Shown: positions 8,642 to 17,637 of the stretch, in pieces | Numbering within the stretch: the first letter of the stretch is position 1 | Layout: every line of letters starts with the position of its first letter | From: Rhodoferax sp. AJA081-3 | Lineage (GTDB): Bacteria; Pseudomonadota; Gammaproteobacteria; Burkholderiales; Burkholderiaceae_C | Assembly (NCBI RefSeq): GCF_017798165.1 | Contig: NZ_CP059068.1 | Coordinates: forward strand, 5,022,001-5,086,000 | DNA length: 64,000 nucleotides | Reading direction: 5' to 3' | The notes under the pieces: generated by a model | What the model was told of the DNA's origin: nothing | Seen by the model: the letters and a program-made list of their open reading frames with translations, nothing else | Database searches by the model: none | Translations under genes and position numbers: made by a program

Positions 8642-9925
8642 CTATCGCGGCCTGGTTCCGGTGGCCAATACCAGTTTGGCCATGGTATCGCTCACAGTAG
8701 TCTGGTCGTTGTTCCAAAACTCGCTGACGACCGCGCGCAAAGCGCCCTGTGCTGCAGTTGAAACTGCCATGCCATGGGCAACCGATGGCACCAGGGTCGC
8801 GGCCTTGGACGCTGCGACGAAGTCTTTGCTGGACGCCTTGGCGCAGGCATCGAACTTTTCCATGTCCATGTGCAGGCGTGCCGGGATGGAGCCTTTGCGC
8901 AGGTTGAATTTCTCCTGAAAGTCCTGGCCCATCAGCAGGTAGGCCAGATAGCCCTGGGCCTTTTGCGCCTCCCAAGCCTTGAGCTGGAACATGGCGAAGG
9001 AGTCCACGTTGAAGGTGTAGGTCTTGTCGGTGCCCGGTGCGGCAGAACAACTGAAGTCCACACCGGGTTGTTGTCCGGCTGCCAGAAACTCGCCCTTGGC
9101 CCAATCCCCCATGAACTGGAAACCGGCCTTGCCTTTGATGACCATGTCGGTTGCCACATTCCAGTCGCGCCCGCTGGCCTTGTCGTCTACATAGGATTTG
9201 ATACGGCGAAACACATCCAGCGACTGGCGCATGGTTTCGCTCGCCAATGCGCGCTTGTCCAACTGGACCAGCGCGCTGTTATAGAAGCCCGCGCCGCCCA
9301 CGCCCAGCACCACAGACTCGAAGACCGTAAAGTCCTGCCAATCCTGGCCACCGTGGGCGACGGCTATATAACCGGCGGTCTTGATTTTATCGGCCGCCGC
9401 AAAAAACTCTTCGTAGGTGGATGGCAGCGTGGTGACACCCGCCTTGCGTAATACGGCAGAGTTAGCCCATAACCAGTTGACGCGGTGTACGTTCACCGGT
9501 ACGGCCACATAACGGCCTTTGTGTTTCATCTGGTCGGCAATGACCTTGGGTAACAGTTCGTCCCATTTCTCAAACGCAGCCATGGCGTCCAGATTGGTCA
9601 GCACGTTCAGCTCCGCCCACTCCTGTATGGTCGGCCCCTTGATCAGGGCAGCGGCCGGTGCAGAGCCGCCCAGCACGCGCTGTTTGAGCACGGCCATGGC
9701 GTTTTGACCTCCGCCACCGGTCACCGTAAAGTCTTTCCAGCTGTGCCCGCGGTTGGTCATCATGCCCTTGAGCTCGGCCAGCGATTTGGCCTCGCCGCCA
9801 GAGGTCCAGTAGTGCAAGACCTCCACCTCGCCTGCATGGCCGACTGTGCTTGTCAACGCCGCCAGACTCAGCAGGGCGTAGCGCAGGCAACGGCCACTAT
9901 GGCGTGGCAGAGTTTTGTCTGTCAT
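8642..9925 (-). CDS. Sugar ABC transporter substrate-binding protein (copy 2)
   Basis: Periplasmic binding protein of 427 residues with a signal peptide (LSLAALTSTVGHAG) and mature start EVEVLHYWTSGGEAKSLAELK, typical of the glucose/mannose and glucoside binding proteins of the MalE/UgpB class (GtsA-like in pseudomonads). It is the last gene of the minus-strand transport operon, 40 bases after the ATPase gene. It is a clear paralogue of the protein encoded at 14155-15420: the two share the mature N terminus, VPVNVHRVNWIWAN-type and AHGGQ.WQDFT segments and the overall length. Sequence supports a sugar ligand, most likely glucose or a small glucoside; which one cannot be read directly. No strong ribosome site precedes its ATG. 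Confidence 0.85.
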   Translation of the reverse strand: MTDKTLPRHSGRCLRYALLSLAALTSTVGHAGEVEVLHYWTSGGEAKSLAELKGMMTNRGHSWKDFTVTGGGGQNAMAVLKQRVLGGSAPAAALIKGPTIQEWAELNVLTNLDAMAAFEKWDELLPKVIADQMKHKGRYVAVPVNVHRVNWLWANSAVLRKAGVTTLPSTYEEFFAAADKIKTAGYIAVAHGGQDWQDFTVFESVVLGVGGAGFYNSALVQLDKRALASETMRQSLDVFRRIKSYVDDKASGRDWNVATDMVIKGKAGFQFMGDWAKGEFLAAGQQPGVDFSCSAAPGTDKTYTFNVDSFAMFQLKAWEAQKAQGYLAYLLMGQDFQEKFNLRKGSIPARLHMDMEKFDACAKASSKDFVAASKAATLVPSVAHGMAVSTAAQGALRAVVSEFWNNDQTTVSDTMAKLVLATGTRPR

Positions 9926-9965
9926 TGCCTATGCCTGACACAACCGATTTGTCCTGCAAACGCGC

Positions 9966-11033
9966 TCAAATACGCACGCTGGTGTTGGTATCAAACCAGT
10001 TCACATGGTCTGCTGCTACAGCCAAGCCCACGCTGTCACCGGCCTTCACCTTGGCCTGTGCCGACACCCGCACCGTCACATCACCCACGCCGGTCTTCAC
10101 CACCACATAGGTATCCGCGCCGGTAGGCTCCACCACGCTGACTTCACCGCGCCAGGGCGCTGCGTCATCCAGGGCAATGTGCTCGGGCCGCACGCCCATC
10201 AAGACCTCTCCATTCTTGGGAGCAGTGATTGGCAACTGGGTATAGGCGATCTGGAAACCATCCACGCCCTGTGTTGTGATGTTGTGCCCGGGCACCAGGT
10301 TCATGGTGGGAGAGCCAATGAAGCTGGCCACGTAGGTGTTGGCCGGTCGGTTGTAGATTTCATCCGGGGTGCCCAGTTGCTGTAGCACGCCGCCTTTCAT
10401 GACCGCGATGCGCGAGCCCAACGTCATGGCCTCAATCTGGTCGTGGGTCACGTACACACTGGTGATGCCGCTCAACTGGTGCAGGCGTTTGATCTCAGCG
10501 CGCATCTCGACCCGCAGTTTGGCGTCCAGGTTGCTCAAGGGTTCGTCGAACAAGAAGATTTGCGGCTGGCGCGCCAATGCGCGGCCCATGGCGACGCGCT
10601 GGCGCTGGCCACCGGAGAGCTGCGCCGGGCGGCGGTCCAGCAGGGGCTCGATCTGCAGCATGGCAGCTACCTGGCGGATGCGCTGGTCGCGCTCGGCCTT
10701 GGGCACTTTGCGCATCTCCAGTGCGAAGCCAATGTTGTCGTACACGCTCATGGTGGGGTACAGCGCGTAGCTTTGGAACACCATGGCAATGTCGCGCTGG
10801 GCCGGGGGTACGCCGACGACGTCTTTACCTGCAATGCGCACCTCGCCTTCGGTGGGTTCTTCCAGCCCGGCAATGATGTTGAGCAGGGTGGACTTGCCAC
10901 AGCCGCTGGGTCCGACCAGTATCAAAAACTCGCCGGGTTGAACGTCGATGTCAATGCGTTGCAGCACCTCCACTGCCTTGTTGCCTTTGCCAAAGGCTTT
11001 GCGAACGCCCGAAATTTGAAGAGAAGCTGCCAT
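9966..11033 (-). CDS. Sugar ABC transporter ATP-binding protein (MalK/UgpC type)
   Basis: A 355-residue cytoplasmic ATPase that would drive the two permeases encoded just upstream. Walker A is GPSGCGKST (41-49), the Q-loop FQSYALYP follows, then the LSGGQRQRVAMGRAL signature and Walker B with IFLFDEPLSNLD, and the switch histidine in VTHDQIEAM. The C-terminal third is a TOBE/regulatory domain as in MalK, UgpC and MsmK. ATG 11033 was chosen because it begins the conserved MAASLQISGVRKAFG segment; the frame is open further upstream but that stretch overlaps the permease gene. It is the only ATPase in this operon. Confidence 0.92.
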   Translation of the reverse strand: MAASLQISGVRKAFGKGNKAVEVLQRIDIDVQPGEFLILVGPSGCGKSTLLNIIAGLEEPTEGEVRIAGKDVVGVPPAQRDIAMVFQSYALYPTMSVYDNIGFALEMRKVPKAERDQRIRQVAAMLQIEPLLDRRPAQLSGGQRQRVAMGRALARQPQIFLFDEPLSNLDAKLRVEMRAEIKRLHQLSGITSVYVTHDQIEAMTLGSRIAVMKGGVLQQLGTPDEIYNRPANTYVASFIGSPTMNLVPGHNITTQGVDGFQIAYTQLPITAPKNGEVLMGVRPEHIALDDAAPWRGEVSVVEPTGADTYVVVKTGVGDVTVRVSAQAKVKAGDSVGLAVAADHVNWFDTNTSVRI

Positions 11034-11074
11034 GTTGGTTTGATGCGATGAAATGGGTTGAGACTGCTGCACGG

Positions 11075-11935
11075 TTAGCCCTTCACAGCACCAGCTGTGA
11101 GTCCTTTGACGAAGTACTGACCGGCCAGGATGTAGACCAGCATGGTGGGCAGGCCGGCAATCAGGGCGGCGGCCATGTCCACGTTGTAACTTTTGACGCT
11201 GCTGGTGGTGTTGGCCATGTTGTTCAGGCCCACGGTGATGGGTTTGCTGTCTGCACCGCTGAAGGCCACGCCAAACAAGAAGTCGTTCCAGATGGCGGTG
11301 AACTGCCAGATCAGCGTGACCATGACGATGGGTGTCGACATGGGCACAATCAGGCGCCAGAAGATGGTCCAGAAACCCGCACCGTCCATACGCGCTGCAT
11401 TGACCAGCTCTTTGGGAATAGCCGTGTAGTAGTTGCGAAAGAACAGCGTGGTGCTGGCCAGGCCCGCCAGGCAGTGCACCAGGATCAGACCGCCGACCGA
11501 ACTGGAGATGCCCAGCCAACCCAATACCTGGCTCATGGGCAGTAGCACCACCTGGAAAGGCATGAAGACGCCAAACAGCATGAAGCCAAACAAGGCGTCG
11601 CTGCCTTTGAACCGCCACAGGCTCAGCACATAACCATTCAGCGCGCCCCAGGCGGTGGATATCAGCACGGCAGGCACTGCCATCATCACCGAGTTGATGA
11701 AGAATGGTTGCAGGCCACGGCAGTCGGTACCCGTGCAGGCGCCCGACCACGCCAGGCTCCACGCGGAGAAGTTGATCGAATTTGGCAGGCTCAGCAAGTT
11801 GCCATTGCGGATCTGTTCGGCATCCTTCAACGATGTGGCCACCATGACGTAAAGAGGCGCCAGGAAGAAGAAGGCAGCCACCAGCAGCACGGCATACACC
11901 GCCACGCGAGATAGGGACATGTTCCTAGTGTTCAT
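11075..11935 (-). CDS. Sugar ABC transporter permease (MalG type)
   Basis: Integral membrane protein of about 286 residues with six predicted spans; the first is VYAVLLVAAFFFLAPLYVMV. The cytoplasmic EAA loop that docks onto the ATPase is seen as NAARMDGAGFWTIFWRLIVP. It is the second permease of the operon. Its proposed ATG at 11935 overlaps the end of the preceding permease gene by 11 bases, implying translational coupling; an alternative ATG lies at 11920. Together with the MalF-type partner it forms the channel for the sugar delivered by the binding proteins encoded in this operon. Confidence 0.9.
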   Translation of the reverse strand: MNTRNMSLSRVAVYAVLLVAAFFFLAPLYVMVATSLKDAEQIRNGNLLSLPNSINFSAWSLAWSGACTGTDCRGLQPFFINSVMMAVPAVLISTAWGALNGYVLSLWRFKGSDALFGFMLFGVFMPFQVVLLPMSQVLGWLGISSSVGGLILVHCLAGLASTTLFFRNYYTAIPKELVNAARMDGAGFWTIFWRLIVPMSTPIVMVTLIWQFTAIWNDFLFGVAFSGADSKPITVGLNNMANTTSSVKSYNVDMAAALIAGLPTMLVYILAGQYFVKGLTAGAVKG

Positions 11936-12806
11936 GAGGTTTGCTCCGCAACTCCGAATACAAATACGGCACCACAATGGCCGCCACAGCCGCCAGCATC
12001 ATCGTGGCGCTGGCCGCGCCCAGGCCAATCTGGCCACGGGTAAAGCTCATCACATACATAAAGGTGGCAGGCACGTCGGTGGCGTAGCCCGGCCCACCAG
12101 CGGTGAGTGCCATGACCAGGTCATAACTCTTGATGGACAGGTGCGACAGCACCATGATGGTGGAGAAGACTACTGGCCGCAGCACCGGCAAAATGATGCG
12201 CCAGTAGATGCGGGGCAGGGATGCACCGTCCAGCTGTGCGGCTTTGATGATGGCGTCGTCTATGCCACGCAGGCCAGCCAAAAACAGGGCCATGGCAAAA
12301 CCGGCGGACTGCCAGATACCTGCAATCACCACGCAGTAAATAGCAGTGTCGCCGCGTACCAGCCAGTCGAAGGTAAAGCTGGCCCAGCCCAGGTCATGCA
12401 TCAACTTTTCCAAACCCAAACTGGGGTTCAGCATCCACTTCCATGCGGTGCCCGTCACAATGAAAGACAGCGCCATGGGGTACAGGTAAATCGTGCGGAT
12501 GGCGCCTTCTGCGCGCACCTTTTGGTCCAGTAGCACGGCCAACAGCAGGCCAATGGCGATGGAGCCACCAACATACAGCGTGCTGAAAATGCCTAAATTC
12601 TTGAGCGCGACCCACCAGCGGTCGGACTCCCATAACTTGATGTATTGCTCCAGGCCCACGAACTCTTCGTAGTTGGGCAGCATGCGTGATGCGGTAACCG
12701 ACAACACGCCATTCCAGACCATCAGTCCGTAGATGAAGGCAAAGCCTAAAACGAATGCCGGTGCCACCACAATGCGGGGTAACCAGGCTTCAAAAGTGTT
12801 TTTCAT
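11925..12806 (-). CDS. Sugar ABC transporter permease (MalF type)
   Basis: A 293-residue inner-membrane protein with six spans (first span IVVAPAFVLGFAFIYGLMVW) and the EAA loop KAAQLDGASLPRIYWRIILP. It pairs with the downstream MalG-type permease. ATG 12806 is the natural start, although a TTG at 12815 is in frame. The odd feature is its 5' side: an 8-bp hairpin with a seven-U tail lies immediately upstream, leaving seven bases between the tail and the ATG and no recognisable Shine-Dalgarno sequence. The gene is therefore either expressed by read-through or from an unseen start, and its level is likely to be lower than that of the porin gene upstream. Confidence 0.88.
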   Translation of the reverse strand: MKNTFEAWLPRIVVAPAFVLGFAFIYGLMVWNGVLSVTASRMLPNYEEFVGLEQYIKLWESDRWWVALKNLGIFSTLYVGGSIAIGLLLAVLLDQKVRAEGAIRTIYLYPMALSFIVTGTAWKWMLNPSLGLEKLMHDLGWASFTFDWLVRGDTAIYCVVIAGIWQSAGFAMALFLAGLRGIDDAIIKAAQLDGASLPRIYWRIILPVLRPVVFSTIMVLSHLSIKSYDLVMALTAGGPGYATDVPATFMYVMSFTRGQIGLGAASATMMLAAVAAIVVPYLYSELRSKPHEH

Positions 12807-12813
12807 AGCAATC

Positions 12814-12840
12814 AAAAAAACGGCGGTCGCGAGACCGCCG
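12814..12840 (-). terminator. Intrinsic terminator/attenuator between porin and permease genes
   Basis: On the minus strand CGGCGGTC pairs perfectly with GACCGCCG around a four-base loop (12821-12840) and is followed by seven T residues (12820-12814). It lies 43 bases after the maltoporin stop codon and immediately before the permease ATG. It would end or attenuate transcripts from the binding protein-porin genes before they enter the permease-ATPase genes, giving excess of the abundant envelope components. Confidence 0.85.
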
Positions 12841-12883
12841 TATAAACGCCTAACCCCCGAGAAAACCTAAATCAGTTCTAGAT

Positions 12884-14068
12884 TTACCACCAGATCTCGT
12901 ACTGCACGCCCGCTACCGTGCGCGACGTCTTGCCACCGGCACCGAAGCTGCTGGCATTGGCCGCCCCTGCGGCATCGTTCCAGTTGGACATGGTTACATA
13001 CAAACGCAATTCCGGGCGGCTGTAGAAGTCAGGTCCGACCGACAGCGTGGGTGCAATCGTCAGTTTGTCCAGACGCTGGTCCGGGCCGTTGCCAGAGCGG
13101 GTGGTGGTTGCAGCATCCACCAGCAGCTTGAAGTTCTTGGAGAACGCGTAGGAGATACGGCCGCCGATGGAGGTGTCCTTGGTTTCCACGCCGGTCTTGT
13201 CGTCCTTGTTGGTCTGGTAGGACAACACGGTTTGGCCACCGAAGGCACCCATTTGCCAGCTCAACGAATCGGCAATACGTGTGGATGTCTTGCCTGCCGA
13301 TACGCCGTCAATGCCTTCAAACTCGCCGTCGATGCGGGCGTGGCCGTTGGACGTTTGCAGGAACAAGGCATTGTTCAAACCCTTGACCAGAAAGTCGGAC
13401 TGGTTGTGCACCAGGGAGATGCCGGCGCCATTGCTGGTGTGGGCCAGGCCCGAGCCGTTGACGGCGGTCATCAGCACGCGCAGCTTGCCGCCGGGGTTGG
13501 TGGCAATGTCGGAGATGTCGGCATTAAAACGTGTGGCTTCCACTCCCTTGACCGATGCCTGGTCGAACTTGTCGGCAGTGAACAGGCCCAGGCCCAGCTT
13601 GGCACCGCCAATCGGGATGTCGGTCACGCCGGCGCCCTGGTTGTCACCGTAGTTCAGCAGGATGTAGTCCAGGATGTGGATGTCCTGCAGACGCAGGCGG
13701 CGCTGGCCAACCCAGAATTTGGCCTCGGGTGCAAAGCTCAGGCCGCTGACTTCGACAAAAGCCTGTTCGGTGCCCACATTGCCGCTGTTCCACTTGGCGG
13801 GCATGTACTGCACCTTGTAGTTGGCGCCGGCTGTCTTGAAGGTCTTGATCAGGTCGATCTCGATGCCGTTGTCGCCTTCATTGCCCAGGCGGTAGCCTTG
13901 CATGTCGCCGCCGAGCTGGAAGCGGCCCTTGACGCCGTCCGAGGTGCTGAACACCGGGCCGCCACGGGAGTAACCGTGGAATTCAAACGTGCCGTCGTCC
14001 GCTTGTACGCTGCTGGCGCAAAGAGCTGCGGCCATTGCGATGGCGCTGATGGAAAAAGTATGTTTCAT
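12884..14068 (-). CDS. LamB-type maltoporin (carbohydrate-specific porin)
   Basis: A 394-residue outer-membrane protein with signal peptide (ALCASSVQA) and a LamB-like mature sequence: FEFHGYSRGG at the start, YRLGNEGDNGIEIDL, AFVEVSG, FWVGQRRLRLQDIHILDY, and a C terminus ending in the aromatic-rich VAGVQYEIWW that is typical for barrel insertion. LamB porins let maltodextrins and other glucosides diffuse through the outer membrane. Here it sits between the first binding protein gene and the permeases, so it probably supplies the same ABC system. A terminator follows it directly, consistent with higher expression than the downstream genes. Confidence 0.9.
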   Translation of the reverse strand: MKHTFSISAIAMAAALCASSVQADDGTFEFHGYSRGGPVFSTSDGVKGRFQLGGDMQGYRLGNEGDNGIEIDLIKTFKTAGANYKVQYMPAKWNSGNVGTEQAFVEVSGLSFAPEAKFWVGQRRLRLQDIHILDYILLNYGDNQGAGVTDIPIGGAKLGLGLFTADKFDQASVKGVEATRFNADISDIATNPGGKLRVLMTAVNGSGLAHTSNGAGISLVHNQSDFLVKGLNNALFLQTSNGHARIDGEFEGIDGVSAGKTSTRIADSLSWQMGAFGGQTVLSYQTNKDDKTGVETKDTSIGGRISYAFSKNFKLLVDAATTTRSGNGPDQRLDKLTIAPTLSVGPDFYSRPELRLYVTMSNWNDAAGAANASSFGAGGKTSRTVAGVQYEIWW

Positions 14069-14154
14069 GATGGGTGGTTGTTAAATTTTGGATAAAGGCA
14101 TTCCCAGGAGACGGCCTGCGCCGTCTCTCAGAGTTGTCTGCCGGGTGGGTTGTC

Positions 14155-15420
14155 TTACTTGGTAGCGGCTGCGGCTACCAGGCGCTTTTGCGCCTCGGCG
14201 ACCGAGATCTTGTCGTCGTTCCAGAACTGGCTGACCACGTCCTTGATCGCACCTTCGGCGGCTGGCTTTACGGCCATGCCATGGGCAATGGAGGGTTGCA
14301 GGCCGCCGCTCTTGGCGGTGTCCACAAAGTCTTTGCTGGAGAGCTTGGCGCAGTCGTCAAACTTGTCCAGCTTCATGCTCAAACGCACGGGGATGGAGCC
14401 CTTGTTCAGGTTGAAAACTTCCTGGAACTCGGGTCCCATGATGGCGGCAGCGAGGTCGCCCTGGGCCTTTTGTGCATCGGCAGCTTTTAGCTTGAACATC
14501 GCAAACGAATCCACGTTGAAGGTGAAGGCGTTGGCCGTGCCGGGTGCAGCAGCGCACAAAAAGTCTTTGCCCGGCACCTTGCCTGCGGCCATGAATTCGC
14601 CCTTGGCCCAGTCACCCATGAACTGGAATGCGGCTTCGCCCTTCATGACCAACGATGTGGCCAAATTCCAGTCGCGTCCCGGTGATGCGGGATCTGTGTA
14701 CCCCTTGATCTTGCGGAAGGCTTCCAGCGTCTTGGTCATGGTGTCGCTGCTGATGGCTTTTGCGTCCAGGCTGACCATGGCATCGTGGTAGAACTTGACG
14801 CCGCCCACGCCCAAAGCGACGGACTCGAACGTGGTGAAGTCTTGCCAGTTCTGCCCACCGTGGGCCACGGCGATGAAGCCAGCCTTTTTGATCTTGTCGG
14901 CAGCGGCAAAGAACTCGTCATAGGTTTTTGGCATGCCAGCTACGCCAGCCTTCTTCAGCACTTCGGGGTTGGCCCAGATCCAGTTCACGCGGTGCACGTT
15001 GACTGGCACGGCGACAAAGTTGCCCTTGTACTTCATGACATCAGCGACGACCTTGGGCAGAAGGCTGTCCCACTTCTCAGCCTTGGCCACGCTGTCCAGA
15101 TTGGCCAGCACGCCCTCAGATGCCCACTCTTGAATGGCGGGGCCCTTGATCTGGCCAGCAGAAGGGGGGTTGCCCGATACCACACGGCTCTTGAGCAATG
15201 TGGCTGCGTTGTCACCACCACCACCAGCCACCGCAAAATCTTTCCACACATGGCCCTTGGCCTGCATGATCTTCTTCAGTTCGGCCACCGATTTGGCTTC
15301 GCCACCCGAGGTCCAGTAGTGCAGCACTTCCACTTCACCGGCTTGCACCGCGGTGCCAGCCGCCATGGCCAACACGGCCAGCGTCAGGCCCGTCAGGCGC
15401 ATACGTGAAACTTTCAACAT
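14155..15420 (-). CDS. Sugar ABC transporter substrate-binding protein (copy 1)
   Basis: First gene of the operon; 421 residues from ATG 15420, which has a strong AAGGAGA site seven bases upstream, better than the alternative start at 15441. Signal peptide LAVLAMAAGTAVQA is followed by GEVEVLHYWTSGGEAKSVAELK. It is a MalE/UgpB-class sugar binding protein closest in type to GtsA-like glucose/mannose binders, and a paralogue of the binding protein at the operon's other end. Because it is promoter-proximal and precedes the terminator, it is probably the abundant, general binder, while copy 2 would be made in smaller amounts. Confidence 0.87.
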   Translation of the reverse strand: MLKVSRMRLTGLTLAVLAMAAGTAVQAGEVEVLHYWTSGGEAKSVAELKKIMQAKGHVWKDFAVAGGGGDNAATLLKSRVVSGNPPSAGQIKGPAIQEWASEGVLANLDSVAKAEKWDSLLPKVVADVMKYKGNFVAVPVNVHRVNWIWANPEVLKKAGVAGMPKTYDEFFAAADKIKKAGFIAVAHGGQNWQDFTTFESVALGVGGVKFYHDAMVSLDAKAISSDTMTKTLEAFRKIKGYTDPASPGRDWNLATSLVMKGEAAFQFMGDWAKGEFMAAGKVPGKDFLCAAAPGTANAFTFNVDSFAMFKLKAADAQKAQGDLAAAIMGPEFQEVFNLNKGSIPVRLSMKLDKFDDCAKLSSKDFVDTAKSGGLQPSIAHGMAVKPAAEGAIKDVVSQFWNDDKISVAEAQKRLVAAAATK

Positions 15421-15493
15421 GTCGTCTCCTTGTGTGCTCATCTGGCGTCTAGGCCACGAGCGGGTTTAAATTCAGAGAACACCGTTGTTCTTG

Positions 15494-15526
15494 AATTAAT
15501 TAATTGTTAATTAATATTTAATATTG
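15494..15526 (-). promoter_or_regulatory. AT-rich control region before the sugar ABC operon
   Basis: An almost pure A/T stretch upstream of the first binding-protein gene in a GC-rich region. It contains two copies of the palindrome TTAATTAA (15496-15503 and 15507-15514) exactly 11 bp, one helical turn, apart. It probably holds the minus-strand promoter and an operator, but I could not assign -35 and -10 boxes with confidence. No TGAAAGCG-type LacI site is present here. Confidence 0.4.
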
Positions 15527-15641
15527 GCACATAGGGCTAACCCTAGGGGCGCAAAAAAGCCACAGTAGCGGGAGAGATCCCGTGCTCTGCATTGTGCCGA
15601 TAGCCGCAGCTGGCGGAGGAGCTATAAGCAAAATAGGGCTG

Positions 15642-15685
15642 TAGCCCCCGTGTAATATTACTGTATTGCTATCAAAACGATAGTG
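15642..15685 (+). repeat. 44-bp intergenic element, copy B
   Basis: Head TAGCCCCCGT, GCTATCAAAA at positions 27-36, and tail TAGTG. It lies seven bases beyond the stop codon of the minus-strand Crp/Fnr-type gene, yet is in the same chromosomal orientation as the other copies, that is, opposite to the gene it follows. Confidence 0.75.
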
Positions 15686-15692
15686 TGTAACG

Positions 15693-16442
15693 CTAGACCC
15701 GTGCCAGGCCATCCAGGCTGGTGATGACGATGTGGCGCCGCTCTACCGCGAGCAGGCGTTGCTGTTGCAGTTCGGTAAAGGTGCGACTGACCGTCTCCAG
15801 TGTCATGCCCAGGTAACTGCCAATTTCTCCGCGCGTCATCTTCAGGTGGAACTCCACGGCAGAGTAACCCCGCGCACTGAGCCGCTGAGACTGGTTCAGC
15901 AAAAAGGCAGCCAGGCGTTGGGCCGAGTTCAGGCTGCCCAGCAGCAGCACCTGGCCATTGCCACGCACGATTTCACGGCTGATCAGGCGCATCACGCAGG
16001 CCTGTATGTCGGCGGTCATGGCACAGAGTTCGCTGAGGTGGGTGTAGGAGAGGGTGGAGATTTCGGAGTCTTCCAGCGCTGTGGCGCTGCTGGCGTGGCA
16101 GCTTTCGGCCACACCGTCCAGGCCCAGCAGCTCGCCGGCCATGTGAAAGTTGTTCACCTGCTCACAGCCATTGGCCAGTGCCAGCGTTGATTTGAACGAC
16201 CCGCTTTGCACCGCATACAGGTATCGAAAGGGGTCACGTTCGCGGTACAGCGCTTCACCCTGCCGCACCTTGCGACGGCCCACCATCAGGCTGACCAGGC
16301 GGGCCGTATCCGACCCGGCGGAGCAGGGTGCCGCAACGGTGGGCCGCAGCACAAGATCCGGGTACTCGCGCCACAACGCTTGTTGCAGCGCTGGGATAGG
16401 CAATGCCGCGGCGCGGCGCGGTTGGTCTAGCGTGACGTTCAT
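15693..16442 (-). CDS. Crp/Fnr-family transcriptional regulator lacking the FNR cysteine cluster
   Basis: A 249-residue DNA-binding protein from ATG 16442 (AAGGGGA site upstream). The cyclic-nucleotide-binding fold is visible around FRYLYAVQSGSFKSTLAL and MAGELLGLDGVAES, then a dimer helix, and a winged helix-turn-helix TRGEIGSYLGMTLETVSRTFTEL. The recognition helix carries the E..SR pattern of FNR/FixK proteins, which bind TTGAT-N4-ATCAA. Unlike FNR, the N-terminal region has a single Cys instead of three, and the position equivalent to the fourth ligand is Ser, so an oxygen-sensing Fe-S cluster is unlikely. It may sense another signal. It is monocistronic, convergent with nothing and downstream of the Bug gene in the same direction. 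Confidence 0.85.
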   Translation of the reverse strand: MNVTLDQPRRAAALPIPALQQALWREYPDLVLRPTVAAPCSAGSDTARLVSLMVGRRKVRQGEALYRERDPFRYLYAVQSGSFKSTLALANGCEQVNNFHMAGELLGLDGVAESCHASSATALEDSEISTLSYTHLSELCAMTADIQACVMRLISREIVRGNGQVLLLGSLNSAQRLAAFLLNQSQRLSARGYSAVEFHLKMTRGEIGSYLGMTLETVSRTFTELQQQRLLAVERRHIVITSLDGLARV

Positions 16443-16564
16443 GCGATTTCCCCTTGGTCGCAAGCCCATGCCCACACTGAACAGACCGGGGTGGGATGGC
16501 CAGACTTGCTGACAGCCACTGTAGGGGGCAAGGGGGTATTTGCTCCGTGCGCCAACGCACGTGG

Positions 16565-17572
16565 TTAATCCACCCGCGCGCCCGACACCTTGACCACCTG
16601 CGCCCACTTCTTGTGTTCGCTGTCGATCAGCGCGGCAAACTGTGCCGGCGTGTTGCCACTGGGTATGGCACCCTGGGCCACCATTTTTTCGTTGATTGCG
16701 GGGCTGGCCAGCGCACGCGTCACTTCCTGCTGGATGCGGTTCACAACGTCGGGCGGCGTGCCGGCCGGGGCCAGCAGGCCAAACCAGCTGGTGGCCTCAA
16801 AACCCTTCAGCCCGGCCGCTTCTTCAATGGTGGGGGCATCGGGCAGGGCGGCTGAACGGGTGCTGCTGGTCAGTGCCAGCGCCTTGATCTTGCCGCCCTT
16901 GATGAGCTGCATGGCGGAAGGCAGGTTGTCAAACATCACATCGACCTGGCCACCGACCAGGTCCAGCAATGCAGGGCCTGAGCCGCGGTAGGGAATGTGG
17001 GTCATGAAGGTACCGGTCTGGCTCTTGAACAACTCGCCAGCCAGGTGGATGGAGGTGCCGTTGCCGCTGGACGCCATGTTGAGCTTGCCCGGGCGGGATT
17101 TGGCCAGTTTGACAAAGTCCTGCACCGTGTTGATGTTGTTGGCCTTGGCCAGCTCGGCATTGACCACCATCACATTGGGCACGCTGGCAACCAGAGTCAC
17201 CGGCGCAAAGTCCTTGATGGGGTCGTAGGCCAGCTTGGGGTACAGCGCGCGGTTGATGCCGTGGGTGCCCACGGTGCCCATCAGCAGGGTGTAGCCATCG
17301 GGCGCGGACTTGGCCACGGCCTCCGCTCCCAGGTTGCCGCCGGCACCGGCCTTGTTTTCCACGACAAACTGCTGACCGAACACCCGGGACAACTCGGGTG
17401 CCACGGCGCGGGCCAGAATATCGGTGGTGCCGCCGGGGGCAAAGGGTACAACGATGCGCACTGGCTTGTTGGGCCAGGCGCCCTGCGCATGGGCGCCAAG
17501 ACCGGTGAGGGCGCAAAGGGCCGCCGCGCTGGCAGCAACAACAATCCTTCGGTTAAAACGCATGGGGGCCAC
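16565..17572 (-). CDS. Bug-family (TctC-like) periplasmic substrate-binding protein
   Basis: A 335-residue secreted protein with signal peptide (LTGLGAHAQ) and the Bug signatures [19 protein letters not shown] and [25 protein letters not shown]. Bug proteins are greatly expanded in Burkholderiales and bind carboxylates, amino acids or nicotinate-like compounds for tripartite carriers or for signalling. No TctA/TctB membrane genes adjoin it. A GTG at 17572 has AGGAGA five bases upstream and is preferred over ATG 17563, whose spacing to that site is too long. It is divergent from a gamma-glutamyltransferase gene, which suggests a gamma-glutamyl or amino-acid related ligand, but that is only inferred from context. 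Confidence 0.85.
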   Translation of the reverse strand: MAPMRFNRRIVVAASAAALCALTGLGAHAQGAWPNKPVRIVVPFAPGGTTDILARAVAPELSRVFGQQFVVENKAGAGGNLGAEAVAKSAPDGYTLLMGTVGTHGINRALYPKLAYDPIKDFAPVTLVASVPNVMVVNAELAKANNINTVQDFVKLAKSRPGKLNMASSGNGTSIHLAGELFKSQTGTFMTHIPYRGSGPALLDLVGGQVDVMFDNLPSAMQLIKGGKIKALALTSSTRSAALPDAPTIEEAAGLKGFEATSWFGLLAPAGTPPDVVNRIQQEVTRALASPAINEKMVAQGAIPSGNTPAQFAALIDSEHKKWAQVVKVSGARVD

Positions 17573-17637
17573 GGCTGTCTCCTGTGTTGTAAGTTTGTGG
17601 TTCATCATAACGACCGGACCTGTGTGATCATCGGACC

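Noticed and set aside
15569..15582. CGGGA-GAGA-TCCCG stem with a GNRA-type loop.
   Set aside because: Only five base pairs and no T tract; not enough for a terminator or structured RNA call.
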